Positions 24,097-32,685 of a DNA stretch of 64,000 bases are shown here, piece by piece. The notes below the pieces were generated by a model. The model was not told the origin of the DNA. It searched no databases and worked only from the letters and a program-made list of their open reading frames with translations. This stretch comes from Microbacterium sp. AZCO (GTDB lineage Bacteria > Actinomycetota > Actinomycetes > Actinomycetales > Microbacteriaceae): NCBI RefSeq assembly GCF_039614715.1, contig NZ_CP154857.1, positions 1,054,001 through 1,118,000 on the forward strand, written 5' to 3'. Made by a program: the position numbers and the translations under genes. Every line of letters starts with the position of its first letter. Positions within the stretch are counted from its first letter, which is position 1.

Positions 24097-26594
24097 GCGA
24101 GCCGAGTCCCGCCGAGCGGTACTCGCGGGCGCGTGACAACCGCTCGCACCCCGTCACAGCCGACTTCGCAGCATCCCAGAGATTCACCCTGGATCCTTTC
24201 CAGCTGGAGGGATGCCGCGCCCTCGAGGAGGGCCGGAGCGTCCTCGTCGCGGCGCCCACCGGCGCCGGCAAGACGATCGTCGGCGAGTTCGCGGTGCATC
24301 TCGCGATGCGCGAGCCCGGCGACACGAGGCATCCGCCCAAGGCGTTCTACACGACGCCCATGAAGGCGCTGTCGAACCAGAAGTTCCGTGAGCTCGTCGA
24401 CGTCTACGGCGCAGATGACGTCGGGCTGCTGACGGGCGACACGAACATCAACGGCAACGCCCGTGTCGTCGTCATGACGACCGAGGTGCTGCGGAACATG
24501 CTCTACGCCGATTCGTCGGCGCTGCGGGGTCTGCGGTACGTCGTGATGGACGAGGTCCACTACCTCGCCGACCGCTTCCGGGGCGCCGTGTGGGAAGAGG
24601 TCATCATCCACCTCCCGCCCGAGGTGCGGCTCGTGTCGCTTTCGGCGACCGTGTCCAACGCCGAGGAGTTCGGCGACTGGCTCGACACCGTGCGCGGCGA
24701 CACCGAGGTCATCGTCTCCGAAGTGCGGCCCGTGCCGCTCGAGCAGCACGTGCTCGTGCGGGGCGACCTCCTTCCGCTCTTCGACGACCGCGCCGGCATC
24801 GCGACGGCGCAGGTCAACCAGGAGCTCATGCGCATCCGGTCGTTCAAGGGAGCGACGTACGAGAACAACCGTCGTGCCCAGTCGATGAACAGCGCGAAGC
24901 AGCGCGGGTACGAGGCATCCCGCCGTCGTCCGCACAAGGGCGGCACCCGGCCCGTCCGTTCCGCGAACGTGCAGCGCATCGAGCGGCTCGACCGGCCGGA
25001 CGTCGTCGAGCTCCTGGAGCGCGCCAACCTGCTGCCCGCGATCTTCTTCATCTTCAGCCGCATCGGATGCGACGCCGCGGTGGGGCAGGTGCGGCGATCC
25101 GGGATGCGGCTCACGACGCAGGAGGAGCGGCTCGAGATCCGCGCCATCGTCGAGGACCGCACGCGCACCCTGCTCGACGAGGACCTCGCGGTGCTGGGCT
25201 ACTACGAGTGGCTCGACAACCTCGAGCGGGGCGTCGCCTCGCACCACGCGGGTCTGCTGCCGGCTTTCAAGGAGGTCGTCGAGGAGCTGTTCCAGCGCAA
25301 GCTCGTCAAAGTGGTCTTCGCCACCGAGACCCTCGCGCTCGGCATCAACATGCCCGCGCGCACGGTCGTGCTGGAGAAGCTCGAGAAGTTCAACGGCGAG
25401 GCGCGCGTCGCGATCACGTCGGGGGAGTACACGCAGCTGACGGGCCGCGCCGGGCGCCGCGGCATCGACGTGGAGGGTCACGCGGTCATCCAGTGGACCG
25501 AGGGCCTCGACCCGCAGGCGGTCGCCGCCCTCGCCTCGCGCCGCACCTACCCGCTCAACTCGAGCTTCAGGCCGACCTACAACATGGCCGTCAACCTCAT
25601 CGATCAGTTCGGCCGCGGGCGGGCGCGCGAGATCCTCGAGTCGTCGTTCGCGCAGTTCCAGGCCGACCGCTCCGTCGTGGGCCTCGCCCGGCAGGTGCGC
25701 GAGCAGGAGGAGTCGCTCGCGGGCTATGAGCAGGCGATGACCTGCGACCGGGGCGACTTCGCCGAGTACTCGCAGATCCGCCGAGACCTGAGCGACCTCG
25801 AGAAGATCAACCGGAAGGACGCCAACGCGTCGCGCGCGACGCGCGACCAGCGGCAGCGCGAGCTGTCCTCTCTGCGCAAGCGCATGCAGCGGCACCCCTG
25901 CCATCAGTGCCCCGATCGCGAGCACCACGCGCGGTGGGCGGAGCGGTACTGGCGCCTGCGCCGGACCGTCGACAACCTGCGGCGCCAGATCGAGACCCGC
26001 ACCGGCACGGTCGCCCGCGTCTTCGACCGCGTCGTGGACGTGCTCGGCGAGCTCGATTACGTGCGGGTCGACGATGAGGGCGCGACGCGACTCACGGCCT
26101 CCGGTCGCACCATGCGGCGGATCTACGGCGAACGCGACCTGCTCGTCTCCGAGTCCCTGCGCACGGGCATCTGGAACGACCTGGATGCCGCCTCCCTGGC
26201 CGCGCTCGCCTGCTGCCTCGTCTACGAGCCCCGCCGGGACGAAGGCGGCCCGGGGGAGCAGCGCCTGCCGCGTGGGCCTTTCCGGCACGCGCTCGGCGAG
26301 ACGCACGAGCTGTGGCAGAAGCTCGACGACCTCGAGCGCGAGCACCGGCTTCCGGGCTCGGAGCCGATCGCGACGGGCCTCGCCCAGGCCATGCACTCGT
26401 GGGCGCGCGGCGTGCCGCTCGACCGGGTCCTGATCGAGGCCGACATGGCCGCCGGCGACTTCGTGCGGTGGTCGAAGCAGACGATCGACCTCCTCGACCA
26501 GGTGTCGATCGTCGCCGACGCATCACTCGGCTCCGTCGCGCGCAAGGCGCTCGACGCGGTGCGCCGCGGCATCGTCGCGTACTCGTCGGTCTGA
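24093..26594 (+). CDS. helY: Ski2/Mtr4-like RNA helicase HelY
   Basis: An 833-residue superfamily 2 helicase. Q-like FTLDPFQLEGCRALEEG, Walker A APTGAGKT (about 55-62), TTEVLRNM, Walker B DEVH (about 152), SLSATVSN, and motif VI QLTGRAGRRG are all present, followed by winged-helix/arch and DSHCT-type helical regions (about 450-830). Relatives act in RNA decay; a cluster CHQCPD in the middle is a partial zinc-like motif. It is translationally coupled to tatC. The pafBC-tatAC-helY order is conserved across actinobacteria. Confidence 0.92.
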   Translation: MSEPSPAERYSRARDNRSHPVTADFAASQRFTLDPFQLEGCRALEEGRSVLVAAPTGAGKTIVGEFAVHLAMREPGDTRHPPKAFYTTPMKALSNQKFRELVDVYGADDVGLLTGDTNINGNARVVVMTTEVLRNMLYADSSALRGLRYVVMDEVHYLADRFRGAVWEEVIIHLPPEVRLVSLSATVSNAEEFGDWLDTVRGDTEVIVSEVRPVPLEQHVLVRGDLLPLFDDRAGIATAQVNQELMRIRSFKGATYENNRRAQSMNSAKQRGYEASRRRPHKGGTRPVRSANVQRIERLDRPDVVELLERANLLPAIFFIFSRIGCDAAVGQVRRSGMRLTTQEERLEIRAIVEDRTRTLLDEDLAVLGYYEWLDNLERGVASHHAGLLPAFKEVVEELFQRKLVKVVFATETLALGINMPARTVVLEKLEKFNGEARVAITSGEYTQLTGRAGRRGIDVEGHAVIQWTEGLDPQAVAALASRRTYPLNSSFRPTYNMAVNLIDQFGRGRAREILESSFAQFQADRSVVGLARQVREQEESLAGYEQAMTCDRGDFAEYSQIRRDLSDLEKINRKDANASRATRDQRQRELSSLRKRMQRHPCHQCPDREHHARWAERYWRLRRTVDNLRRQIETRTGTVARVFDRVVDVLGELDYVRVDDEGATRLTASGRTMRRIYGERDLLVSESLRTGIWNDLDAASLAALACCLVYEPRRDEGGPGEQRLPRGPFRHALGETHELWQKLDDLEREHRLPGSEPIATGLAQAMHSWARGVPLDRVLIEADMAAGDFVRWSKQTIDLLDQVSIVADASLGSVARKALDAVRRGIVAYSSV

Positions 26595-26609
26595 CCCCTC
26601 GCCGCCGCT

Positions 26610-26615
26610 TAGGCT
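26610..26615 (+). promoter_or_regulatory. Leaderless -10 element of lnt
   Basis: TAGGCT ends six bases before the GTG at 26622, with no Shine-Dalgarno. Confidence 0.6.
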
Positions 26616-26621
26616 CGTTCC

Positions 26622-28226
26622 GTGCCCGACGCCCGACCCGCCACCGTGCGACCCCTGCTTCCGCTCTGGGCGGCGGTCGCGGCATCCATCCTCGCCGGTC
26701 TCGCTCTCACGACGGCGTTCCCCGCGCTGTCGTGGTGGCCCATGGTCTTCGTCGCGGTGCCGCTCGCGCTCGTGAGCCTCGTCGGGCGGCGGGCGTGGTC
26801 GGCGGCGCTCGTCGGCTTCGCCTTCGGTGCTGCCTTCTTCTTCGTGAACCTGTGGTTCACGGCGCGCTACCTCGGGCCGGAGCCGTGGATCGCGCTCTCG
26901 ATGCTCGAGGCGCTGCTGACGGCGGCCTTCGCGGTGCCCATCACCCTCGCCTACCGCTGGACGCCGCGGGTGCTCCCCGGCGCGTGGGGCCGTCTCGTCG
27001 TCCTGCCGGCCCTCGTCGCCGGGCTGTGGACGCTCCGCGAGGAGGTGCTCGGCACCTTCCCGTACGGCGGCTTCCCCTGGGGGCGTCTCGGCGTGACGCA
27101 GGCGAACAGCCCCCTCGCAGACGTCGCGTCATGGGTCGGGATGTCCGGACTCACGTTCCTCATCGTGCTCGTGTGTGCCGCCGGCGTCGAGTACGTGCGG
27201 CTGGGCCGCTGGCGCGATCTCCGCACGGCTCTCCCCGTGGTCGTGGCGGTCGTGGTGCTCGTGCTGCCCCCGCAGTTCCCGACGTCGGCGAAGGGCGACA
27301 TCCGCGTGGGCGCCGTGCAGGGCAACGGCCCCGCGGGCTACTTCGACCAGCGCGGGCCGAACGACGTCTTCCGCGCGCAGGTCGAGGCGACCACCCCGCT
27401 CCTCGACGAGGACATGGACGTGCTGCTGTGGCCGGAGGGCGGCATCGACTCCGACCCGACGCAGAACGCGGCGACGGCGGCGGTGCTCGACTCGCTCGCG
27501 CGCCGCATCCACGCACCCCTTCTCGTGAGCGCGGTGACGCAGCGCGGCGACGAGTACTTCAACTCGTCGCTGCTGTGGGAGACGGGCGCCGACAACCCCG
27601 TCGACACGTACGACAAGCGGCATCCCGTGCCCTTCGGCGAGTACGTGCCCGATCGGTGGCTGTGGCGCGGCTTCGCTCCCGACCTCATCGACCTCATCCA
27701 GCGCGAGTACACGCCTGGCACCTCGACACCGATGTTCGACGTGAACGGCGTCGGCGTCGGGCTCGCGATCTGCTTCGACGTCATCTACGACGACGTCATC
27801 TGGGACGGAGCGCGGGCGGGCGCCGAGGTCTACATGTTCCAGACGAACAACGCCGACTTCCGCGGCACGAACGAGAACCTGCAGCAGCTCGCGTTCGCCC
27901 GCATGCGTGCGATCGAGACGGGGCGATCCGTCGTCAACCTCTCGACCGTCGGCACGAGCCAGGTCATCGCGCCCGACGGCACGACGATCGACGGACTTCC
28001 CGCCGACACGGCCGGCCATCTGCTCACGGACGTGCCGCTGCGCACCGGGCTGACGCCGGCGGTCGTCGCCGGCGCGGGCATCAAGGCGTTCCTCGCGTGG
28101 GGCAGCCTTGCGGCGCTCGTCGCGCTCGGGATCATCCTGCGCCTGCGCGGTCGACGCCGGGCGACGGATGCCGCACACGGCGAGACGCCGGCCCCCGAAG
28201 GGACCGGCGTCTCGGAGAACGTCTGA
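26622..28226 (+). CDS. lnt: Apolipoprotein N-acyltransferase
   Basis: A 534-residue membrane enzyme that adds the third acyl chain to the N-terminal Cys of lipoproteins. Six or more N-terminal helices (about 1-220) precede a nitrilase-like domain whose catalytic Glu (LLWPEGG, about 269), Lys (YDKRHPVPFGEY, about 331) and Cys (AICFDVIYDD, about 384) are intact. One final helix (about 490-508) anchors the C-terminus. Together with lgt (61680-62663) it serves the lipoproteins of this window. An inverted repeat lies within its last codons, and rbpA is convergent. Confidence 0.93.
   Translation: MPDARPATVRPLLPLWAAVAASILAGLALTTAFPALSWWPMVFVAVPLALVSLVGRRAWSAALVGFAFGAAFFFVNLWFTARYLGPEPWIALSMLEALLTAAFAVPITLAYRWTPRVLPGAWGRLVVLPALVAGLWTLREEVLGTFPYGGFPWGRLGVTQANSPLADVASWVGMSGLTFLIVLVCAAGVEYVRLGRWRDLRTALPVVVAVVVLVLPPQFPTSAKGDIRVGAVQGNGPAGYFDQRGPNDVFRAQVEATTPLLDEDMDVLLWPEGGIDSDPTQNAATAAVLDSLARRIHAPLLVSAVTQRGDEYFNSSLLWETGADNPVDTYDKRHPVPFGEYVPDRWLWRGFAPDLIDLIQREYTPGTSTPMFDVNGVGVGLAICFDVIYDDVIWDGARAGAEVYMFQTNNADFRGTNENLQQLAFARMRAIETGRSVVNLSTVGTSQVIAPDGTTIDGLPADTAGHLLTDVPLRTGLTPAVVAGAGIKAFLAWGSLAALVALGIILRLRGRRRATDAAHGETPAPEGTGVSENV
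28181..28214. terminator. Hairpin in the last codons of lnt
   Basis: CGAGACGCCGG at 28181-28191 pairs with CCGGCGTCTCG at 28204-28214 around a 12-base loop, ending ten bases before the lnt stop. It probably acts as an intragenic terminator for lnt and rbpA, which have only six bases between them. Confidence 0.5.
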
Positions 28227-28232
28227 TGCGGG

Positions 28233-28616
28233 TCAGGCGCTGATCTTGTCGACGGTGACGTCCTCGCCGGCGCCGCGGCGGGCGCGGACGTAGGCGAGAC
28301 GCTCCTCGAGCAGCTCCTCGAGCTCCGGGATCGTGCGGCGCTCGAGCAGCATGTCCCAGTGGGAGCGGGGCGTCTTGTCGCCGCTGTGGTCGACCGTCGC
28401 GGTGCCCTCGCCGATGCGCAGGAGAGCCTCGGCGCCGCACGTGCGGCACTCCCAGCTCTCGGGCACCTCGGCGTCGGCCGCGAAGGTCAGGGTCGTGTCA
28501 CGTCCGCACGACGTGCACGTGTAGATGTGCTGTGCGCGCTCATGGAACACGACGCCCTCTTCGCTTTGCAGGCTCTGGGCGCCGAGTCGAATGCCGCGCA
28601 GGCTGCGGTCTGCCAT
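28233..28616 (-). CDS. rbpA: RNA polymerase-binding protein RbpA
   Basis: A 127-residue actinobacterial transcription factor that binds RNA polymerase and group I/II sigma factors and stabilises the open complex. The N-terminal tail MADRSLRGIRLGAQSLQSEE is the conserved polymerase-contacting segment; the core domain has zinc ligands in CTSCG and CRTCG; the basic linker and sigma-interaction domain RSHWDMLLERRTIPELEELL follow. The ATG at 28616 is used since GAGAGGA precedes it; an upstream ATG would add eight non-conserved residues. Confidence 0.96.
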   Translation of the reverse strand: MADRSLRGIRLGAQSLQSEEGVVFHERAQHIYTCTSCGRDTTLTFAADAEVPESWECRTCGAEALLRIGEGTATVDHSGDKTPRSHWDMLLERRTIPELEELLEERLAYVRARRGAGEDVTVDKISA

Positions 28617-28631
28617 TTTCGGGTCCTCTCG

Positions 28632-28657
28632 TCGCTTCATCAGGTATAACGAAGCGA
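28632..28657 (-). promoter_or_regulatory. Candidate rbpA promoter with inverted repeat
   Basis: On the minus strand a -10-like TATACC (28643-28648) lies inside a 7-bp inverted repeat, TCGCTTC and GAAGCGA, spaced by 12 bases. It is 27 bases from the rbpA ATG. Confidence 0.4.
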
Positions 28658-28753
28658 CCTGGGCGTCTCATCCGAACAGAGGGCTTCCGGGAGGCATTCA
28701 CAGTCGATGCTCAGCCGGGACTCCGTCTCACTGTGCGCGGGACTGAGGATCGC

Positions 28754-29530
28754 TCAGCGGAGGACTCCGAGAGCGACGTCGGCGCGGTCCGTGACGATGC
28801 CGTCGACCCCCATCGCGACGAGCCGCGTCATGTCGCCGGGATCGTTGATCGTCCACACGTGCACCTCGACTCCGGCGGCGTGCGCGTAGTCGATCAGGCG
28901 CGGCGTGACGATGCGGAGGCGGCCGCGGCGTTCAGGCACCTGAAGCGCGTCGACGCCCGCGAGCGCGCGGCGCGCGAGACGGCCCGATCGCACCGACACG
29001 GCGCCGAGGAGGCGGGTCACGACGGTCGTGCCACCCGAGGTCGCGGGAGGGATGCCGTCACCCGTCGTCGCCGCGGCGGCGAGGGCCGCCCGGCGCCGAT
29101 CGTCGGAGAAGCTCGTGACGAGGACGCGATGCGCGTGGGGCGCCACGATCCGCCCCACCTTCTCTGCGGCGCCCTCCGCCTTGACGTCCAGATTGAACCG
29201 GACAGCGGGGAAGGAGTCGAGGGCCTGCTCGAGGGTGATGAGGCCGCCGCGGCCGGCCATGATGAACTCGAGATCGCGCGCGGTGACCTCATCCACGCGC
29301 CGGGGGTCACCCGTCACCCGTGCGAGATCCGGGTCGTGGAAGAGAACGACGACGCCGTCGCGCGTGAGGTGGCAATCGCTCTCGACGTAGTCGGCCCCTG
29401 CCGCATGTGCGGCCGCGACGGCGGCGAACGAGTTCTCGACGACACCGTGGCGTGCGCCGTCGGCGGTCACGAGCCCGCGGTGCGCGAGGACGCGCGGGCG
29501 CTCGGCGCCCGCGAACCAGGGATGCGTCAC
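28754..29530 (-). CDS. Glycerophosphodiester phosphodiesterase
   Basis: A 258-residue GDPD-family enzyme that hydrolyses deacylated phospholipids to glycerol 3-phosphate and an alcohol. VLAHRG at the N-terminus holds the first catalytic His and Arg, ENSFAAVAAAHAAGADYVESDCHLTRDG gives the metal-binding Glu-x-Asp and is interrupted only by ordinary variation, and VVLFHDPDLARVTG the second His. VHVWTINDPGDMTRLVAMGVDGIVTD is the usual C-terminal end. There is no signal peptide. The GTG start overlaps the SPFH gene's stop (GTGA), making it the third gene of an operon. Confidence 0.92.
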   Translation of the reverse strand: MTHPWFAGAERPRVLAHRGLVTADGARHGVVENSFAAVAAAHAAGADYVESDCHLTRDGVVVLFHDPDLARVTGDPRRVDEVTARDLEFIMAGRGGLITLEQALDSFPAVRFNLDVKAEGAAEKVGRIVAPHAHRVLVTSFSDDRRRAALAAAATTGDGIPPATSGGTTVVTRLLGAVSVRSGRLARRALAGVDALQVPERRGRLRIVTPRLIDYAHAAGVEVHVWTINDPGDMTRLVAMGVDGIVTDRADVALGVLR

Positions 29531-30543
29531 GCTTGCGGCGGCGTGCCGGGCGATGCCTCGACCGACGGCGGTGCGGGCGGGGCCGGAGGAATCGGCGCCT
29601 CCGTCGCGGCGGGGGCCGCCGCGGCATCCCCTCTCCTCGCCGCATCGGCGATCGACCCGGCGAACGCGCCGCTCACGCCCTTGAGCGCCTCGGTGAACTC
29701 GCTCGGGATGATCCAGAGCTTGCTCGAGGGGCTCTCGCTGATCTTGGGAAGCGTCTGCAGGTACTGGTACGCGAGGAGCTTGTCGTCGGGGTTGCCGACG
29801 TGGATCGCGTGGAAGACCGTCTGGATGGCCTCGGCCTCGCCCTGCGCGCGTAGCACGGCGGCGGCCTTGTCGCCCTCCGCCTTGAGGATCTCGGCCTGTC
29901 GCTGGCCCTCCGCCGTGAGGATCGCCGACTGCTTCGTGCCCTCGGCGGTGAGGATGAGGGCGCGGCGGTCGCGCTCCGCGCGCATCTGCTTCTCCATCGA
30001 GTCCTGGATGGAGTGCGGCGGGTCGATCGCCTTGAGCTCGACCCGCGACACGCGGATGCCCCACTTCCCGGTCGCCTCGTCGAGGACGACCCGGAGCTGG
30101 CCGTTGATCTCGTCGCGGCTCGTCAGCGCCTCTTCGAGGTTCAGGCCGCCGACGACGTTGCGGAGCGTCGTGGTGGTCAGCTGCTCGACGGCGCCGAGGT
30201 AGTTGGCGATCTCGTAGGTGGCCGCCCGCGCGTCGGTCACCTGGAAGTAGACGACGGTGTCGATCGAGACGACGAGGTTGTCCTCGGTGATGACGGGCTG
30301 CGGCGGGAACGACACGACCTGCTCGCGCATGTCGATGAGGGGGCGCAGGCGGTCGATGACGGGGACGAGGAGATTGAGGCCGGGGGAGAGGGTCTTGTGG
30401 TACCGGCCCAGGCGCTCCACGATGCCCGCGCTGGCCTGCGGGATGATCCGCACCGAGCGCACGATCACGACGAACACGAAGATGACGACCGCGATGGCGA
30501 GGGTCCAGCCGATCGCGAGGGGGACCACTTCTTCGACGGTCAT
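29527..30543 (-). CDS. SPFH/Band 7 (stomatin-like) membrane protein
   Basis: A 338-residue stomatin/prohibitin-like protein: one N-terminal membrane helix (about 8-30), then the SPFH domain (RIIPQASAGIVERLGRYHKTL onward, about 30-185) and a coiled coil rich in Ala, Glu and Lys (about 185-260), ending in a Pro/Ala-rich tail. Such proteins form cage-like rings on the membrane and organise lipid domains or proteases. The upstream NfeD gene overlaps its ATG by four bases, a classic NfeD-SPFH pairing. Confidence 0.93.
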   Translation of the reverse strand: MTVEEVVPLAIGWTLAIAVVIFVFVVIVRSVRIIPQASAGIVERLGRYHKTLSPGLNLLVPVIDRLRPLIDMREQVVSFPPQPVITEDNLVVSIDTVVYFQVTDARAATYEIANYLGAVEQLTTTTLRNVVGGLNLEEALTSRDEINGQLRVVLDEATGKWGIRVSRVELKAIDPPHSIQDSMEKQMRAERDRRALILTAEGTKQSAILTAEGQRQAEILKAEGDKAAAVLRAQGEAEAIQTVFHAIHVGNPDDKLLAYQYLQTLPKISESPSSKLWIIPSEFTEALKGVSGAFAGSIADAARRGDAAAAPAATEAPIPPAPPAPPSVEASPGTPPQA

Positions 30544-31013
30544 GCGGACGGCTCCTGGGGCTCGAGACGGACGATGGCGGTGGCGCCGTCGATGCGGCTC
30601 ACCCGCACGGGCGTGCCCGGCTCGATCGCGGCCGGAGTGTCGGTGCGGGCGGTCCAGACGTCGCCGTTGGAGAGCTTCACCTGACCCGTGTCGGACGACA
30701 CCGTCGACAGGACGCGGCCCGACAGGCCGATGAGGGCCGCGACGTTGCTCGGCGTGGGATCCTCACCGCGCCGCAGCCGCCGCAGGAGCGGCGGTCTGAG
30801 CACGAGCACGAGGACCGCGGCGACGACCGCGGCGATCACGACCTGCAGCCACAGCGGAGCGCCGAAGAGATCCGACGCGAGCCCCGCGACTCCGCCGATG
30901 CTGAGCATGAGGAAGGTGAAGTCGAGCGTCAGCATCTCGATCACGAGGCAGATCAGGATCAGCACCAGCCATCCGATCCACGCCCAGTCCTCGATCGTCT
31001 GGATGACCTCCAC
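30540..31013 (-). CDS. NfeD family membrane protein
   Basis: A 157-residue short NfeD (NfeD1b type, no protease domain). Two or three membrane helices (about 9-75) precede a C-terminal OB-fold of about 60 residues (LIGLSGRVLSTVSSDTGQVKL, VRVSRIDGATAIVRLEP). It partners with SPFH proteins. The GTG at 31013 is selected because GAGGAGG stands seven bases before it; the longer open frame upstream has no conserved sequence and covers the divergent SDR promoter. Confidence 0.88.
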   Translation of the reverse strand: MEVIQTIEDWAWIGWLVLILICLVIEMLTLDFTFLMLSIGGVAGLASDLFGAPLWLQVVIAAVVAAVLVLVLRPPLLRRLRRGEDPTPSNVAALIGLSGRVLSTVSSDTGQVKLSNGDVWTARTDTPAAIEPGTPVRVSRIDGATAIVRLEPQEPSA

Positions 31014-31166
31014 GATGTGCCTCCTCGGCTCGAACCTACCACGCGTGAACGGGCCTGGATCGGCCCTTCGAGGCGCCCGTTGGTAGGGTCGAAGCGCGCC
31101 GTTCGACACCGTCCGGCGGCCGCGGCATCCGCTGCTCGGCACCATCGCATTCCGTCGGGAGAACCC

Positions 31167-31940
31167 GTGTCCGAATCCCTCACGCCCCTGGCTCCCGGCT
31201 CTCTCGCCGGCAAGAGCGCCCTCGTCACCGGCTCGTCGCGCGGCATCGGCGCAGACACCGTCCGCTACCTCGCCGAGGCCGGCGCGAACGTCGTCATCAA
31301 CTACCGCAACAAGGCGCCGCGCGCCGAGAAGCTCGCGACGGAGCTGCGCTCCCTGGGCGTCGAGGCGCTCGTCGTGGGCGCCGATCTGACCGACGCCGAG
31401 TCGGTGCAGGCGATGTTCGACGAGGTGAAGGCCGCGTTCGGCGGCCTCGACATCCTCGTGCTGAATGCCTCCGGCGGCATGGAGTCGGGGATGGCCGAGG
31501 ACTACGCCCTGCAGCTCAACCGCGACGCTCAGGTGCGCGTGCTCGAGACGGCGCTGCCCCTGCTCGGCGAGGGCTCGCGGGTCGTCTTCGTCACGAGCCA
31601 CCAGGCCCACTTCATCCGCACGACGCCGACGATGCCCGAGTACGAGCCCGTCGCCCTCTCCAAGCGTGCGGGGGAGGACGCCCTGCGCGAGCGGATCCCC
31701 GCTCTCGCCGAGCGGGGCGTCGAGTTCGTCGTCGTGTCGGGAGACATGATCGAGGGCACCATCACGGCGACGCTCCTCGAGCGCGCCAACCCCGGTGCGA
31801 TCGCCGCGCGCCGCGAGGATGCCGGCAAGCTCTACAACGTCTCGGAGTTCGCGGCCGAGGTCGCGCGCGCGGCCGTCGAGCCCGTGCCCGCCGACAACAC
31901 GCGTCTGGTCGGCGACACCGCCTCGTTCGCCGGCGAGTGA
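31167..31940 (+). CDS. Short-chain dehydrogenase/reductase family protein (atypical active site)
   Basis: A 257-residue Rossmann-fold SDR. The nucleotide-binding TGSSRGIGADT, the NYRN strand end and ILVLNASGG (equivalent of NNAG) are present, and VVFVTS supplies the catalytic Ser. Where YxxxK is expected the sequence reads VALSK, so the Tyr is replaced by Val; a Tyr occurs three residues earlier (YEPV). The catalytic Lys is kept. It may still bind NAD(P) but catalysis must differ or be lost. GTG at 31167 follows GGGAGA. A strong terminator follows. Confidence 0.88.
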   Translation: MSESLTPLAPGSLAGKSALVTGSSRGIGADTVRYLAEAGANVVINYRNKAPRAEKLATELRSLGVEALVVGADLTDAESVQAMFDEVKAAFGGLDILVLNASGGMESGMAEDYALQLNRDAQVRVLETALPLLGEGSRVVFVTSHQAHFIRTTPTMPEYEPVALSKRAGEDALRERIPALAERGVEFVVVSGDMIEGTITATLLERANPGAIAARREDAGKLYNVSEFAAEVARAAVEPVPADNTRLVGDTASFAGE

Positions 31941-31952
31941 TCCGAACGACGA

Positions 31953-31985
31953 AGAAGGGCCTCGGGGAATCCCCGAGGCCCTTCT
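31953..31985. terminator. Bidirectional terminator between the SDR and DUF308 genes
   Basis: A perfect 15-bp stem (31953-31967 with 31971-31985) with loop AAT, flanked by purine and pyrimidine tails on both sides, between convergent genes. Confidence 0.9.
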
Positions 31986-31997
31986 CTCATGCGTGGA

Positions 31998-32558
31998 TCA
32001 GAGGTCGCGGCCCGAGAAGCGGAACGCGCGGATGACCTGGATGATGCCGAGCACGATCAGCGCGATGCCGAGCAGCCACCACAGTACCGCGGTGCCGTAG
32101 AACGGGTTGAACAGCAGCACGAGGCCGGCGAGGATGCTGATGATCGCGAAGAAGATCGTCCAGCCCTTCGAGGCGGCGTCGCCCAGCGTCGAGAGCGACA
32201 CGATGCCCTCCACGATCCAGAGGATACCGACGAGGATGCCGACGAAGACGCCGAGCCAGGCGGTCGTCTGCTGCAGGTTGAACAGCGCGACGACACCCGC
32301 GATGACGAAGATCACGCCGAGGACGATGTGGCCGAGACGCGCCCAGCCGCCCTTCGACTTCGAGAAGATCCCGAGTCCCGCGTAGACCAGGCCCGCGACG
32401 ATCGCGTAGATCGCGATGATCGCGGCGACGACCACGGCCGTCTTGCCCGGCCACGCCAGGATGAGGATACCGATGATGATGGAGAGCACGCCGCCGACGC
32501 CGAAGGCGGTGCGGATGCCGTTGACAGCCGACTTCTCGGCGGCGGATTCGGTTGACAT
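31998..32558 (-). CDS. DUF308 / HdeD family membrane protein
   Basis: A 186-residue protein with six predicted membrane helices arranged as repeated pairs, each with Gly/Ile/Val-rich stretches such as GVLSIIIGILILAWPGKTA, VGILVGILWIVEGI and SILAGLVLLFNPFYG. These match the HdeD/DUF308 repeat, whose members are linked to acid or general stress in enterobacteria; the function in actinobacteria is unknown. The ATG follows AAAGGG. It is monocistronic, with a terminator on its 3' side. Confidence 0.9.
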   Translation of the reverse strand: MSTESAAEKSAVNGIRTAFGVGGVLSIIIGILILAWPGKTAVVVAAIIAIYAIVAGLVYAGLGIFSKSKGGWARLGHIVLGVIFVIAGVVALFNLQQTTAWLGVFVGILVGILWIVEGIVSLSTLGDAASKGWTIFFAIISILAGLVLLFNPFYGTAVLWWLLGIALIVLGIIQVIRAFRFSGRDL

Positions 32559-32685
32559 GGGAGCGAGCCCTTTCTGAACGTTTGCTGTGAAGGTTCGCGT
32601 GACAGCCTAGCCCCGGATTCCGCCCGTGCTCGTCAACATCGCGGTGCGTTCACCGCATGTGTCGGCGAATGTCGGGTGGCCCGCG

